Shown: positions 36,024-45,356, numbered from the stretch's first letter. The stretch is 64,000 nt of DNA from Janthinobacterium sp. 344 (GCF_900112025.1 NZ_FOKL01000001.1:1-64000); one strand, 5' to 3'. The notes: a model not told the origin generated them from the sequence alone. A program made the numbers and translations.

Positions 36024-36929
36024 TCAGGCCCCGTCCAGCTGGCCCGCGCAGGCGTCGATCACGCAGCCGCGCAGCCAGCGATGGGCAGGATCGGCATCCA
36101 TGCGCGGATGCCACATCAGCGACACGCTCAGCTCGGGCATGCGCAGCGGCAGCGCAAAGCTGAACATGCCGGCGCGCAGCTTGCCCGTATGGCGTTCCGG
36201 CACGGTGGCGATCAGGTCGGAACCGGCGGCCAGCGCCAGCGCCGCCGCAAAGCCGCCGACGATGCTGGCGACCGTGCGCTGCAATCCCAGCGCGGCCAGC
36301 GCATCGTCCATCGGTCCCGTCTCCTGGTCGCGCCGCGCCACCAGCACATGCTGGCCGGCCGCATAGCGCTCGGCGCTGATCCCGCCTTGCGCCAGCGGAT
36401 GGCCGCTGCGCACCACGCCCACGAAACGGTCGCCGAACAGCCGGCGCGTGCGCACTTCCGGGCTGGTGAGGCTGCCGATCACGCCCGTTTCCAGGTCGAC
36501 GCTGCCCTCGCGCAGCAGCACGCTTTCGCGGTCGATCTTTTGCACGAAACGCAGCCGCACGCCGGGCGCCTGCGCGCCGATATGCGCGAGCAGCGCCGGG
36601 CCGAAATTTTCCACGAAACCGTCGCTCGCACGCAGCTTAAACGTCTGCGCCAGCTGGCGCGGGTCCAGCTGCTGCGCCGGTCCCAGCACGGCCAGCACCT
36701 CGCCCAACAGGGAGCCCACTCTTGCGCGCAGCTCCAGCGCGCGCGGCGTGGGCACCAGTTCACGCCCGGCGCGCACCAGCAGCGGATCGCCGGTCGTCTC
36801 GCGCAGGCGGGCCAGGGCCCGGCTCATGGCCGATGGGCTCAGGCGCAAACGCCGCGCCGCGCGCGTGACGCTGCCTTCGGCCAGCAGGACATCGAGGGTG
36901 ATCAGCAGGTTCAGATCGGGCAGCGGCAT
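36024..36929 (-). CDS. LysR-family transcriptional regulator
   Basis: Protein of 301 residues. N-terminal HTH (about 4-60: LNLLITLDVLLAEGSVTRAARRLRLSP... SAMSRALARLRE) and a periplasmic-binding-like effector domain (about 90-300). The ATG at 36929 is used; the upstream extension overlaps the next gene. It starts five bases after the stop of a 77-residue protein gene and is probably co-transcribed with it. Target unknown; the exporter at 34454 is the nearest candidate, although the genes converge. Confidence 0.9.
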   Translation of the reverse strand: MPLPDLNLLITLDVLLAEGSVTRAARRLRLSPSAMSRALARLRETTGDPLLVRAGRELVPTPRALELRARVGSLLGEVLAVLGPAQQLDPRQLAQTFKLRASDGFVENFGPALLAHIGAQAPGVRLRFVQKIDRESVLLREGSVDLETGVIGSLTSPEVRTRRLFGDRFVGVVRSGHPLAQGGISAERYAAGQHVLVARRDQETGPMDDALAALGLQRTVASIVGGFAAALALAAGSDLIATVPERHTGKLRAGMFSFALPLRMPELSVSLMWHPRMDADPAHRWLRGCVIDACAGQLDGA

Positions 36930-36934
36930 GGTGT

Positions 36935-37168
36935 TTAGCCTGGCACGCGTTGCCGGCGCCATATCTGGCGCGTGCCGGCGGCTATCCGCTCCAGTTCGCC
37001 CATGGCGTGCAGCCGCAGCAGCGCCAGCTCGATGGCGCGCGGCGGATATTGCCCGGCCAGCCACCACTGCGCGATGCCTTCACAGGTGTCGGCCGCATGC
37101 GGATACTGGCACAGATAGGTACGGATCTGGTCGATGATGCTGTCGAGGAGGGCGGAATCTGAAGTCAT
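36935..37168 (-). CDS. Small helical protein, unknown
   Basis: Protein of 77 residues (MTSDSALLDSIIDQIRTYLCQYP), soluble. The pattern 'EGIAQWWLAGQYPPRAIELALLRLHAMGELERI' looks like a small winged-helix or helical bundle, which would suit a regulator or adaptor. Five bases separate it from the LysR gene. No family recognised. Confidence 0.7.
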   Translation of the reverse strand: MTSDSALLDSIIDQIRTYLCQYPHAADTCEGIAQWWLAGQYPPRAIELALLRLHAMGELERIAAGTRQIWRRQRVPG

Positions 37169-37240
37169 GAAATACGCTGGATTGATGTTGTCGGGAGAGT
37201 GCGGACCGCGCCGGCAAGGCAGCGGCCCGCACTGCGCGGA

Positions 37241-38689
37241 TTACTCGCCCTGCTCCGGCGCGCGGCCGATCTCGCCGTCGATATTGGCCAGGAACCAGGC
37301 CAGCGACGACATCAGCGCCACATTGCGCTTGAGGTTTTCAGGATCGACCTTGTCCAGCGTGTCGGCCGCCGTGTGGTGGTAATGAAAATAACTGTGGCTG
37401 TCGACCAGCGGCTCGAAGCTGGGTACGCCCGCCGATTCCAGGCGGTGCAAGTCGCCCGTGCCCAGCGCGTCGCGGCGCGTGAACGCGTGCGCGCCCATCG
37501 GCTGCAGGGCGGCGAGCAAAGGCGCAAACAGTTTTTCCGCTTTCGGCCCCACGCTGGCCTTGATGCCGAACGGCCGGCCGGCGCCGCTGTCCATCTCGAT
37601 GGCGGCGTACTGCCTGGCCAGCGCCTGCCGGTTGGCGTCAAAATAGGCTTGCCCGCCACGCCCGCCGTTTTCCTCGTTCATCCAGGCGATCACGCGGATG
37701 GTGCGGCGCGGATGGAAATCGAGCTTTTTCAGGGTTTCCACCACGCCCATGGCCGCCACCACGCCGGCGCCGTCATCGTGCGCGCCCGTCGCCAGGTCCC
37801 AGGAATCGAGGTGGCCCGAGACCACCACCACTTCGTCGGCCTTGTCCGTGCCCGGCCAGTCGGCGATGACGTTGTAGCTGTCGGCGTCGGGCAGGTTTTG
37901 CGGCGTCAGGGTCAGGTGCATTTTCAGCGGGCCGCGCGCGGCCAGGCGGCCGATCAGCAAGGCGTCTTCGACGGTGACGGCGGCGGCCGGAATGCGCTTG
38001 TTCGCCTCCAGGCCGGTGGCGCCGGCGTGCGGAATGCGGAAGTCCGCGCCGCCGATGGAGCGCACCAGCGCGGCGGCCGCGCCCAGTTCCGCCGCCGCTT
38101 TCGGCCCGTTGAAGCGGAAGCGCGAGCCCTGGCCATAGGTGACGCCGGCCAGGCCGCGCTCGGCCATCTCCTGGTCGAACGGCGTGTCGATCAGCACGAT
38201 GGCGCCCTTCACTTCCGCGGCGCGGGCCGTGAGTTCCTCGAAGCTTTTCACCACGATGACAGGCGCCGTCAGGCCGGCGGCGGGCGTGGCGCCGGAGCCG
38301 CCGAGGGCCGTGAGCACCACGCGCTGGCTGACGCCTTGCGGGCGGCCCGCATAGTCGACGATTTCCGCCGTTTCCACGCCGCGCACCCAGTGCGGCACTT
38401 TCACGGGCTGCAAGGTGACTGTCGCGCCCAGCTGGCGCATGCTGTCGGCCACCTGCTGCACGGCGGCCGCCGCGCCGGCCGAGCCGGACAGGCGCGGCCC
38501 GATCAAGTCCGTCATGTCGGCCAGGCGCGCATACGCCCAGTCGCTGTGCAGCGCCGTGTCGCGCACCTGCGCCAGCGCCTGCGCGGTGTTGCCCGGCGCG
38601 CCGGCAAAGGCGCCGGCGCTGACGAGGCAGCCAAGGGCGAGGGATACAGCGGAACGGCGCAGTGGCGCGCCAGTCAAAACGGTCATCAT
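37241..38689 (-). CDS. Secreted M28-family zinc peptidase
   Basis: Protein of 482 residues with a signal peptide (MMTVLTGAPLRRSAVSLALGCLVSAGAFA). A PA-like insert (about 140-230) precedes the M28 catalytic domain. Zinc and catalytic residues are visible: GHLDSWD (His, Asp), GAHDDGAG (Asp), MNEENGG (Glu-Glu), EMDSG (Asp) and the late YHHTAADT (His). Probably a periplasmic or outer-membrane carboxypeptidase/aminopeptidase. Two adjacent ATGs start the gene; the first is used. Confidence 0.88.
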   Translation of the reverse strand: MMTVLTGAPLRRSAVSLALGCLVSAGAFAGAPGNTAQALAQVRDTALHSDWAYARLADMTDLIGPRLSGSAGAAAAVQQVADSMRQLGATVTLQPVKVPHWVRGVETAEIVDYAGRPQGVSQRVVLTALGGSGATPAAGLTAPVIVVKSFEELTARAAEVKGAIVLIDTPFDQEMAERGLAGVTYGQGSRFRFNGPKAAAELGAAAALVRSIGGADFRIPHAGATGLEANKRIPAAAVTVEDALLIGRLAARGPLKMHLTLTPQNLPDADSYNVIADWPGTDKADEVVVVSGHLDSWDLATGAHDDGAGVVAAMGVVETLKKLDFHPRRTIRVIAWMNEENGGRGGQAYFDANRQALARQYAAIEMDSGAGRPFGIKASVGPKAEKLFAPLLAALQPMGAHAFTRRDALGTGDLHRLESAGVPSFEPLVDSHSYFHYHHTAADTLDKVDPENLKRNVALMSSLAWFLANIDGEIGRAPEQGE

Positions 38690-38862
38690 AGGGTTCCAGT
38701 TCCAGTCAGCAGAAAATACGTTTCCGCCATGCTCAAGGGCAAGGCGCAGCTTTCTACGATAGCGCATTTATTCTGTCATTGCAGCAACTTTTACCATGCG
38801 CGCATTGCAGCACCAGGCCGCGTGAATTACCATGCAAGCTGCACCCACCACTGGATACCGCC

Positions 38863-39393
38863 ATGCTCAAGGGAACTCTGTGTACCGTCCGGCATTTGCT
38901 GGCCGCCGACCTGAACAACTATCTCGCGCTGGTCAATGACCTGCCCTCGCGCGGCGAATTCTTTTCCATGCAGTTCAAGTCGCCCGAAGCGATGCGGCGC
39001 GAATTCATGCAGACGGGCCTGGTCACGGAAGACAGCGAGCTGTTCCTGATCGAAGACCACCACCAGAACATCATCGGTACCATCACGCATTTCAAGAGCC
39101 GCACGCCGGCCTCGCGCGAGATCGGCTACCGCCTGTTCGATCGCCAGCGAGGCGGGCGCGGCTATACGAGCGAAGCGACGCGGCTGCTGGTCGACTACCT
39201 GTTCAACGCCTACCCGTACCACCGCCTGGAATTGCTGATGGACCCGCACAACACGGCGTCCGAACGCATCGCGCAAAAGAACGGGTTTACGCAGGAAGGG
39301 CTGCTGCGCCAGGCCTTCTTCATCAATGGCAGCATGCGCGACGTCAAAATGTACAGCCTGCTACGGCCGGAATGGCAGGCGCGCGCGCGCTGA
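38863..39393 (+). CDS. GNAT-family N-acetyltransferase (RimJ/RimL-like)
   Basis: Protein of 176 residues. The acetyl-CoA-binding segment is EIGYRLFDRQRGGRGYTSEA (motif A, Q/R-x-x-G-x-G/A) followed by LVDYLFNAYPYHRLELLMDPHNTASERIAQKNGF, typical of RimL-type enzymes that acetylate protein N-termini or small amines. Soluble. No strong RBS; the ATG at 38863 starts at the conserved N-terminal strand. Confidence 0.85.
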   Translation: MLKGTLCTVRHLLAADLNNYLALVNDLPSRGEFFSMQFKSPEAMRREFMQTGLVTEDSELFLIEDHHQNIIGTITHFKSRTPASREIGYRLFDRQRGGRGYTSEATRLLVDYLFNAYPYHRLELLMDPHNTASERIAQKNGFTQEGLLRQAFFINGSMRDVKMYSLLRPEWQARAR

Positions 39394-39416
39394 CTTGTTA
39401 CCGCCTTGGCCTGAAT

Positions 39417-39475
39417 GTAATAAGTTGTATTAGACGTGGATCAAGCGCCAGGCAGCGGATATAGTCCAGTTCATG
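39417..39475 (+). promoter_or_regulatory. Promoter region sharing a motif with the one at 56259
   Basis: TGTAATAAGTTG (39416-39427), then 32 bases, then TATAGTCCA (39460-39468) and a TTCATGCAGATCAC stretch. The same blocks, at nearly the same spacing, precede the WXXGXW protein gene at 56340. TATAGT would serve as -10; the first block sits just upstream of the -35 region and may bind a common activator. Confidence 0.6.
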
Positions 39476-39513
39476 CAGATCACTGTGATCTCGCCGGAAT
39501 GGAAGGAAATGCC

Positions 39514-39954
39514 ATGTTGAACAAGAAACTCCTGGGTGCGGTAATGGTAGCGGCAGTGGCGGTGTCTTCGGCCGCAGTCGCCGGCGACCGCGACTTCAAT
39601 ACCGTTGCGGGCGCCGTAGTCGGGGCGGCCATTGGCAACAGCACTGGCGGCCGTAACGGCGCGATCGTCGGTGGCGTCATCGGCGCCGCCGTCGGCAACA
39701 GCATCAATACGAATGACCGCTATTACGACCGTGGCGGCTATCGCGGCGGTTACCGCGAAACGTATTACGCGCCAGCGCCACAGCCCGTGTACTACGCGCC
39801 TGCGCCGCAACCCGTGTATTACGCGCCGCCTCCGCGCTACTACGGCCCGCCTGCCGTCGTCTACGTGCAACCGGGCCGCGGCTACTACCGCGACCACGGC
39901 CGCCGCGATTATTACGACCGCGGCCACGGCCACGGCTGGGGTCATCGCCGCTAA
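39514..39954 (+). CDS. Glycine-zipper outer-envelope protein
   Basis: Protein of 146 residues with signal peptide (MLNKKLLGAVMVAAVAVSSAAVAG), a glycine-zipper membrane segment (about 31-65, VAGAVVGAAIGNSTGG... and a second copy) and a Tyr/Pro/Gly-rich C-terminus with near-repeats of YYAPAPQPV, ending in a His/Arg/Tyr tail. Similar proteins are stress-linked envelope components of unknown action. RBS GGAAGGAAATGCC. A strong terminator follows. Confidence 0.8.
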   Translation: MLNKKLLGAVMVAAVAVSSAAVAGDRDFNTVAGAVVGAAIGNSTGGRNGAIVGGVIGAAVGNSINTNDRYYDRGGYRGGYRETYYAPAPQPVYYAPAPQPVYYAPPPRYYGPPAVVYVQPGRGYYRDHGRRDYYDRGHGHGWGHRR

Positions 39955-39974
39955 GCCATGCCTTGCACCACAAA

Positions 39975-40008
39975 AAACCTGCGCCAGCCTGCTGCCGCAG
40001 GTTTTTTT
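39975..40008 (+). terminator. Intrinsic terminator after glycine-zipper gene
   Basis: 9-bp stem AAACCTGCG / CGCAGGTTT (39975-39983 with 39996-40004) followed by a T run to 40008; an A run precedes it, so it may work in both directions. Confidence 0.93.
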
Positions 40009-40104
40009 GCCAGATAGGCAAGCTTTCATCCACGCATACGCGTTGAAATCGGCTAAGCTGCGTTCTATGATCAACACTCTTGGCCGCCTGGACCGCAGCA
40101 ACCG

Positions 40105-41034
40105 ATGCATCTAATCAAAAACGAGCTCGATTTCGGCCCCTGGCTCGATGCCGCCGCTGGCAGCAGCGTGGGCGCCGGCGCGCTGCCACGGCGTGAAAAC
40201 CAGGATAATTTGCTGTTGATCGATGCCAGTGGACATGCCGTGTGCCTGTCGCGGCAGGCGCCCTTGCATGCCCGGGTAGCGGGCTGGCCGCCTGGCCACG
40301 TGCGCGCCGCCGTGCTCGACGGCATGGGCGGCCACGGCAACGGGCGTGAAGCGGCAGAAGCGGCCGTGCAAGGCTTGCTGGCCATCCCCGCCTGCATTGA
40401 CACGGCCAGCCTGTCGGCGCACCTCGATGCATTGCATGGCCGCCTGCAAGCCAGTTTCGCCAGGGCGACACCGGCGGCCGCGCGCCCGCCCGGCACCACG
40501 TTGACCCTGCTGGAAGTGCCGCCAGGACAGGCACCGCTGCTGTACCACGTCGGTGATTCCCGCCTGTATGAAGTGGTGGACGGCGCCGCCAGCATCCTCA
40601 CCGTCGATCACGTGCCGGCCACCGTGTACGCCATGCGCGGCGCACTGGACGAAGCACAGTGGCGCGCCAGCGTGCATGGCGCACACCATCCGCAAATCTC
40701 GCAGGCGTTTATCCTGGGCAACGCCATCAGCGACTCCCAGCAGCTCGCCAAGCCGCTACGCGCGCTCGATGCGGGCAATCTGCCGCCCTTCCTCGCCCAC
40801 CTGGGCGACCGCCGCGTGCTGTCCCTGCGGCGCGGCGCCCATTATGTGCTGGCCAGCGATGGCTTCTGGGCGTGCACCGACCCGCTGGCCCTCGTGGCCC
40901 GCTGGCCTGCATTGTGCGCAGGCAAGACCGCCGCGCAAGCCGTCACCGCCCTGTTCGATGATTTTCACGCCAACCCGCCCGCAGGGCTGCACAGCGACAA
41001 CATCACGGCGGTGGTCCTGCGCTTCCCGCCGTGA
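40105..41034 (+). CDS. PP2C-family serine/threonine phosphatase
   Basis: Protein of 309 residues. PP2C metal and core motifs are all present: RRENQDNLL, LDGMGGHGNG (metal-binding Asp and Gly), YHVGDSRLYEV, LASDGFW and DNITAVVL. Cytoplasmic, dephosphorylating Ser/Thr on proteins. With the FHA protein at 42647 and the kinase at 50903 it completes a kinase-phosphatase-reader set, such as the one that controls type VI secretion, though the genes are several kb apart. Weak RBS. Confidence 0.9.
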   Translation: MHLIKNELDFGPWLDAAAGSSVGAGALPRRENQDNLLLIDASGHAVCLSRQAPLHARVAGWPPGHVRAAVLDGMGGHGNGREAAEAAVQGLLAIPACIDTASLSAHLDALHGRLQASFARATPAAARPPGTTLTLLEVPPGQAPLLYHVGDSRLYEVVDGAASILTVDHVPATVYAMRGALDEAQWRASVHGAHHPQISQAFILGNAISDSQQLAKPLRALDAGNLPPFLAHLGDRRVLSLRRGAHYVLASDGFWACTDPLALVARWPALCAGKTAAQAVTALFDDFHANPPAGLHSDNITAVVLRFPP

Positions 41035-41035
41035 G

Positions 41036-41455
41036 TCATCTGCCGGCGCGGCTGGCCGCCAGATAGCCCGCCGTGGCCGCCAAGCTCGACAGCACGGCGC
41101 CCCAGGCCATGTCGATCACCGTCAAGGCCGCCGGCCAGGCTTCCAAGGTCGCATAGTTGCTCAAATCATAGGTGCCATATGCAACCAGGCCCAGCAGGGC
41201 GCCCAATGCCGCCGCCGTGCGGCCGCGGCGCGCCCGCAAGCCGGGCAGGATGGCAAATACCAGCAGACCCAGCATATACAGCAGATAGAACAGCACCGCC
41301 GGCGTCCACCTGGGCTGTTCGGCCAGCAAGGAAGCCAACGCGGCGGCATACACGGGCCGCATCAGGACACCCAGCCACAGCGCATCGACGGCCAGGAATA
41401 CGCTGAGGGCGGCGCCATACGCAATGGCAAGCTGGAGCGGGCGTTGGGCAGGCAT
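41036..41455 (-). CDS. DUF2177-type membrane protein
   Basis: Protein of 139 residues with four hydrophobic segments (about 8-30, 48-70, 78-98 and 105-132) and the DUF2177-like signature (DALWLGVLMRPVY; AYGTYDLSNYATL). Function unknown. GGAGG precedes the ATG at good spacing. It converges with the phosphatase gene with a single base between stop codons. Confidence 0.85.
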   Translation of the reverse strand: MPAQRPLQLAIAYGAALSVFLAVDALWLGVLMRPVYAAALASLLAEQPRWTPAVLFYLLYMLGLLVFAILPGLRARRGRTAAALGALLGLVAYGTYDLSNYATLEAWPAALTVIDMAWGAVLSSLAATAGYLAASRAGR

Positions 41456-41608
41456 GGCATCCTCCGGGTGTGCGGCAAGGTGGCGGGAACGGCTGGCTCA
41501 GCATAAAGCAAAAAGCCGCCAGTGTTGCATCCTCCACATAAAAATGAACCACCGCCACGCCGCGCGGTCTGATGGAACATTAGCTTGCATCACGATGAGG
41601 AGAACGCC

Positions 41609-42460
41609 ATGAGCGATCCTGTTTCCCCTGCGCCGGCGCGGCCCCCTGGCGCGCCCGACTATGCCGCCATCAAGCAGCGCCAGCAGGCCGGCTGGGCCAG
41701 CGGCGACTTCGCCGTCATCGGCGTCACCCTGCAACTGGTGGGCGAATCGCTGGCCGAGGCGGCCGACATCCGCGCCCAGGAAGACGTTATCGATATAGCG
41801 GCAGGCAATGGCAACGCCACCCTGGCGGCGGCGCGCCGTTTTGCCCGCGTGGTTTCCACCGATTACGTGCCAGCCCTGCTGGAAAAAGGCCGCGCGCGCG
41901 CCGAGGCGGAGGGCCTGGCCGTGACCTTCCAGGTGGCGGACGCGGAAGCGCTGCCGTTCCCCGACGCCAGCTTTGACGCCGCCCTGTCCACTTTTGGCGT
42001 GATGTTCGCGCCCGACCACCGGCGCGCCGCCGCCGAAATGCTGCGCGTGCTGCGGCCAGGCGGGCGCATCGGCATGGCCAACTGGACGCCGGAAGGCTTT
42101 GTCGGACAACTGTTCCAGACCCTGGGCAAACACGTGCCGCCGCCAGCCGGCCTCGTCTCGCCAGGCCGCTGGGGCGAGCAAGCCTACCTGCGCGACCTGT
42201 TCGGCCCCGGCGTGGAGCAGATCCATGCCCAGCGCAAGTTCTTCAACTTCCGCTACGCCTCCGCCGACCACTGGCTGCACGTCTTCCGCGACTATTACGG
42301 CCCCGTGCACAAGGCCTTCGGCGCGCTGGACGCGGCTGGCGCCGCAGCGCTGGAGCAGGATGTGCGCGCCCTGCTCGATCGCTCGAATACGGCGGGCCCG
42401 CACTCGCTGGTGGTGCCGGGAGAATATCTGGAAGTGATCGTCAACAAACGGCAGGCGTAA
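41609..42460 (+). CDS. Class I SAM-dependent methyltransferase
   Basis: Protein of 283 residues. The SAM-binding glycine loop VIDIAAGNGNATLAAA (about 55-70), acidic loop STDYVPALLEKGRARAE and post-motif ADAEALPFPDASFDAA place it among UbiE/Methyltransf_11-type enzymes. Substrate unknown. The ATG at 41609 follows GATGAGGAGAACGCC. Confidence 0.88.
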   Translation: MSDPVSPAPARPPGAPDYAAIKQRQQAGWASGDFAVIGVTLQLVGESLAEAADIRAQEDVIDIAAGNGNATLAAARRFARVVSTDYVPALLEKGRARAEAEGLAVTFQVADAEALPFPDASFDAALSTFGVMFAPDHRRAAAEMLRVLRPGGRIGMANWTPEGFVGQLFQTLGKHVPPPAGLVSPGRWGEQAYLRDLFGPGVEQIHAQRKFFNFRYASADHWLHVFRDYYGPVHKAFGALDAAGAAALEQDVRALLDRSNTAGPHSLVVPGEYLEVIVNKRQA

Positions 42461-42646
42461 GGAAAGATGGCAAAATAACATATCCGAAAGGATATAAAGT
42501 GTGATTTTGAGCAATTGTTTCCATGGCATGTATGGCCAAGTGTGACCTGCGGCATGAATTCGCACAAAAAGAGCGTTTTCGGCAGCCGCAAAAGTTGCCA
42601 GACGGGCGTAAAAGCGCGTAAGCTCTCATGTATAACAGAGGGCAAA

Positions 42647-44290
42647 ATGTCCCCGCTCGATTCGAGTCAGAATGTCATGAAAAAATGCAGCAACCCGGAG
42701 CACCCGCACTGTACGTTCTGGGTCTTGCCTGGGGAAAGCGTCTGCGCGGCCAAGCATCCGCAAGCGACGATTGCTCCCAGCAGCTACGACCTGTTGACCG
42801 CACTGCGCAGCGCCCGTTCCGAGCCATCGGCAACGGCGCCTCCGCACGCCCCTGCTGCTGACACTGTGATTGCCCCTGCCACCATCGCGCTCCCTGCGAC
42901 GGCACCAGCCGTCAGCGCCCCCATGGCGCAGGCCGCCATGCCGGCGCGGGCGCCGACCAGCACGGCAGCGGCCGTTCCCGCATTGCCTGGCCGTCCTGCC
43001 TACCAGCCTGTGCAGGCCCATCTGCACATCAGCGGTTTCGACCCGCGCGCGGCAGGCGGGCGGCAAACCCTGAAAATGGAATTGCGCGGCATGGGCGCCG
43101 CCTGCGCGCCGCAGCTGACCTTGCGCCTGCGCTCGGACCTGATCCCGCGCGGCGCCGTGCAGCATGATTTCGTGCGCACGACGCGCGGCGACTGGCGCCC
43201 CGTGTTTGTCGAATTTTCCTCTCGCAACAAGGAGCACGGGCAATACCAGATCGAGGTGGAAGTGCACAGCCACGTCGATGGGGCCGTGGCGCAGAAATGG
43301 GTCTGCACGTTTGTCATCCTGGTGCCGCGCTGCGACGCCACCCTGACGGAAATCCACCAGATTTTCCTCAGCACGCATAAAAACGTGCGCGTGATGGCCG
43401 ATGACGCGTCGATTGCCCGCGTGACGGGCGGCGATGGCTGCAATCTCGACGTGACGGCGCGCAATGCCGGCATCGCCCACGTGGACTTGTCTGCACCGCA
43501 AGGCAAGATCGACATGGGCTTTACCACCATCGCCTGGGACGAGGAATTGATCGAGGTCGACCTGCCCGCCGCCAGCCACTGCCACCCGCACCCCAGCCAC
43601 GCCGCCTGCCTCGTGAATGCGGCGCCGGAAGCGGGTGAACAGCGCCAGATCCGCCTGTTTGCGCTGGAAGAGTGCCTGCTGGGCCGTTTCGAACTGGTCG
43701 ACCCGGAAGCCGATGTGCTGCTCAGCCATTTCAGTCCCGATGGCCAGGACAACAACGGCTTGACGCGCCGCCTGTCGGGCCGCCACGCCATCATCCGGCG
43801 CAGCGCGCAAGGCTTTGAAATCGAGGATGTGTCGCGCTATGGCCTGCTGCTCGACGGCGTCTGGCCCGGCAAGCACAAGCCTGTCGCCCTGCGCCTGGGC
43901 ATGCGCATCGAATTATCCGCCAGCATCAAGGGCATCGTCGTGCTCAGCGTCACGGCCCTGCTCGCGCATGGCGTGATCCTGCACCGCATCGACCACGGCG
44001 CCCGCGCCGAATGCTTTTACCTGCTGCTGCCCGAAGCGCGGCCCGCGCCGGCTGGCCATGCGGCCACGCCGCAGGCCGCCGCGCTGCCCGTGCTGTTCCA
44101 TCGCAATGGCGGCTTCTGGCACCTGGACGCAGCCAGCGGCAAGGAAACGGCGCTGGCGCCCGCCACGTCGCTCGATAAGCTCAGCGGCTTCGCGCGGCAC
44201 AACCGTTTCGCCAGCGATCCCTATCCGGAATGCTGGATCATCCGCACCGAAGGCGCGGCGCTGTGCGACAGCGGCGTGCTGACCGCCTGA
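42647..44290 (+). CDS. FHA-domain protein with N-terminal Cys-rich segment
   Basis: Protein of 547 residues. A Cys-rich start (CSNPEHPHC ... CAAKHP, about 14-36) looks like a short metal-binding motif. A Pro/Ala linker (about 55-115) follows, then a beta-rich domain (about 120-330) and an FHA domain (about 340-440) with the phosphothreonine-binding RLSGRHAII and following SRYGLLLDG. FHA proteins read Thr-phosphorylation, suggesting a link with the nearby PP2C phosphatase and PpkA-like kinase. CAGAGGGC precedes the ATG; an in-frame ATG ten codons later is possible. Confidence 0.8.
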   Translation: MSPLDSSQNVMKKCSNPEHPHCTFWVLPGESVCAAKHPQATIAPSSYDLLTALRSARSEPSATAPPHAPAADTVIAPATIALPATAPAVSAPMAQAAMPARAPTSTAAAVPALPGRPAYQPVQAHLHISGFDPRAAGGRQTLKMELRGMGAACAPQLTLRLRSDLIPRGAVQHDFVRTTRGDWRPVFVEFSSRNKEHGQYQIEVEVHSHVDGAVAQKWVCTFVILVPRCDATLTEIHQIFLSTHKNVRVMADDASIARVTGGDGCNLDVTARNAGIAHVDLSAPQGKIDMGFTTIAWDEELIEVDLPAASHCHPHPSHAACLVNAAPEAGEQRQIRLFALEECLLGRFELVDPEADVLLSHFSPDGQDNNGLTRRLSGRHAIIRRSAQGFEIEDVSRYGLLLDGVWPGKHKPVALRLGMRIELSASIKGIVVLSVTALLAHGVILHRIDHGARAECFYLLLPEARPAPAGHAATPQAAALPVLFHRNGGFWHLDAASGKETALAPATSLDKLSGFARHNRFASDPYPECWIIRTEGAALCDSGVLTA

Positions 44291-44370
44291 CCGCCTGGCC
44301 AGCCTTCGGCCCCTGCGACACCGGCGTCTGGAACCTGGCGGTGCAAGGCGGCCTTGACCCCTTTCGCACA

Positions 44371-44475
44371 CTAGCGCGGCACGAGCACGAGAAAAATCAT
44401 CGACAAGCCGAGTATGAACACCGCTTCCAGCGTAAACACGATGGCGGGAATCTGCAATTCGCGCGGGATTTTCAT
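44371..44475 (-). CDS. 34-residue single-pass membrane protein
   Basis: MKIPRELQIPAIVFTLEAVF... ending LVLVPR. One strong transmembrane helix occupies most of the peptide. AGGAGGTATCGCC, an ideal RBS, precedes the ATG at 44475, which makes it more than a chance frame. No family recognised; such small membrane proteins often modulate a larger membrane partner. Confidence 0.65.
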   Translation of the reverse strand: MKIPRELQIPAIVFTLEAVFILGLSMIFLVLVPR

Positions 44476-44665
44476 GGCGATACCTCCTCAAATCCATGGG
44501 CTGTTTTCAGCATAGCGCGTCGCGCGCCGAATACATTATCAGCCACACAAGATACTTGACCGCCCGGCATCGCCTGCCGAGTTCGCTATCGCCCCGTCCC
44601 GGACACATAATTTAACAAATATGTGACATATATTCTGCAATATCCTCGCCTCCCGCCCTTGCATA

Positions 44666-44681
44666 CTGTATATTCATCCAG
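44666..44681. promoter_or_regulatory. LexA-box-like site upstream of the YdjM-like gene
   Basis: CTGTATATTCATCCAG fits CTGT-N8-ACAG with one mismatch (CCAG for ACAG) and has the expected AT-rich centre. It lies 52 bases before the start of a YdjM-like gene; E. coli ydjM is a known LexA target. Confidence 0.6.
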
Positions 44682-44732
44682 TTAATATCCCTGACGTTTC
44701 ACAAAGCGCCTGCGTGGCGTTTTACATTTCCT

Positions 44733-45332
44733 ATGGCTTCCAATAAAGCGCATCATGCGACCGGTTGGGCCGCCGGCGTGATCGCCGCGGCCCTGGTCGC
44801 GCACGCTGGCGCCGGCGGCCCCTATCAAGTGCTGAGCATGCTCGCCTTTGTCATGGGCGCGCTGGGCGGCACGGCGCCGGACTGGCTGGAAGTGGCCTGG
44901 TGGGCGCGCACGCACCGCTTGTGGATCACGCACCGCACGTGGACCCACTGGGGCCTCGCCTGGATCGCCCTGCTCGTCTACACCTGGATGCAATTGCCGC
45001 ATCACCTGTGGGCGCCGCCCCTGTTCGGCTTTGCGGCGGGCGGCATCATGCACTTGCTGGCCGACTGGCCCAACCCGCTGGGCGTGCCGTGGATCTTCCG
45101 CCGCCATTCCTTGCGCTGGTGGAAAAGCGGCCGCCACGACATCATCGTCATCCTCGCCGCCTGGCTGGCCGCCACGGTGGTGGCCGACCACGTGTTTTTC
45201 GACGGCGTCCACTGGCGCCGCAGCGTGCTGGCGCTGGAGGGCCTGCTGCACTGGTCCGGCGCGGCCCTGGGGCAAGCCTGGGCGGATCTGCAACAGTGGC
45301 AGGAGCGCTGGCGCCTGGGCGACCGACAGTAA
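44733..45332 (+). CDS. YdjM-like inner-membrane protein (DUF457)
   Basis: Protein of 199 residues with about four membrane segments and the conserved His/Asp positions of the LexA-regulated, predicted metal-dependent hydrolase family: NKAHHATGW, APDWLE, ITHRTWTHW and HLLADWPNPLG. Role in the SOS response is unknown in the family. The LexA-box-like site upstream agrees with this identity. Confidence 0.85.
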   Translation: MASNKAHHATGWAAGVIAAALVAHAGAGGPYQVLSMLAFVMGALGGTAPDWLEVAWWARTHRLWITHRTWTHWGLAWIALLVYTWMQLPHHLWAPPLFGFAAGGIMHLLADWPNPLGVPWIFRRHSLRWWKSGRHDIIVILAAWLAATVVADHVFFDGVHWRRSVLALEGLLHWSGAALGQAWADLQQWQERWRLGDRQ

Positions 45333-45356
45333 TTGACGCCGCCCGCATGGCGATGT

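Noticed and set aside
42480..42495. ATATCC-GAAA-GGATAT hairpin after the methyltransferase gene as a terminator
   Set aside because: Only six mostly AT pairs and no T run follow.
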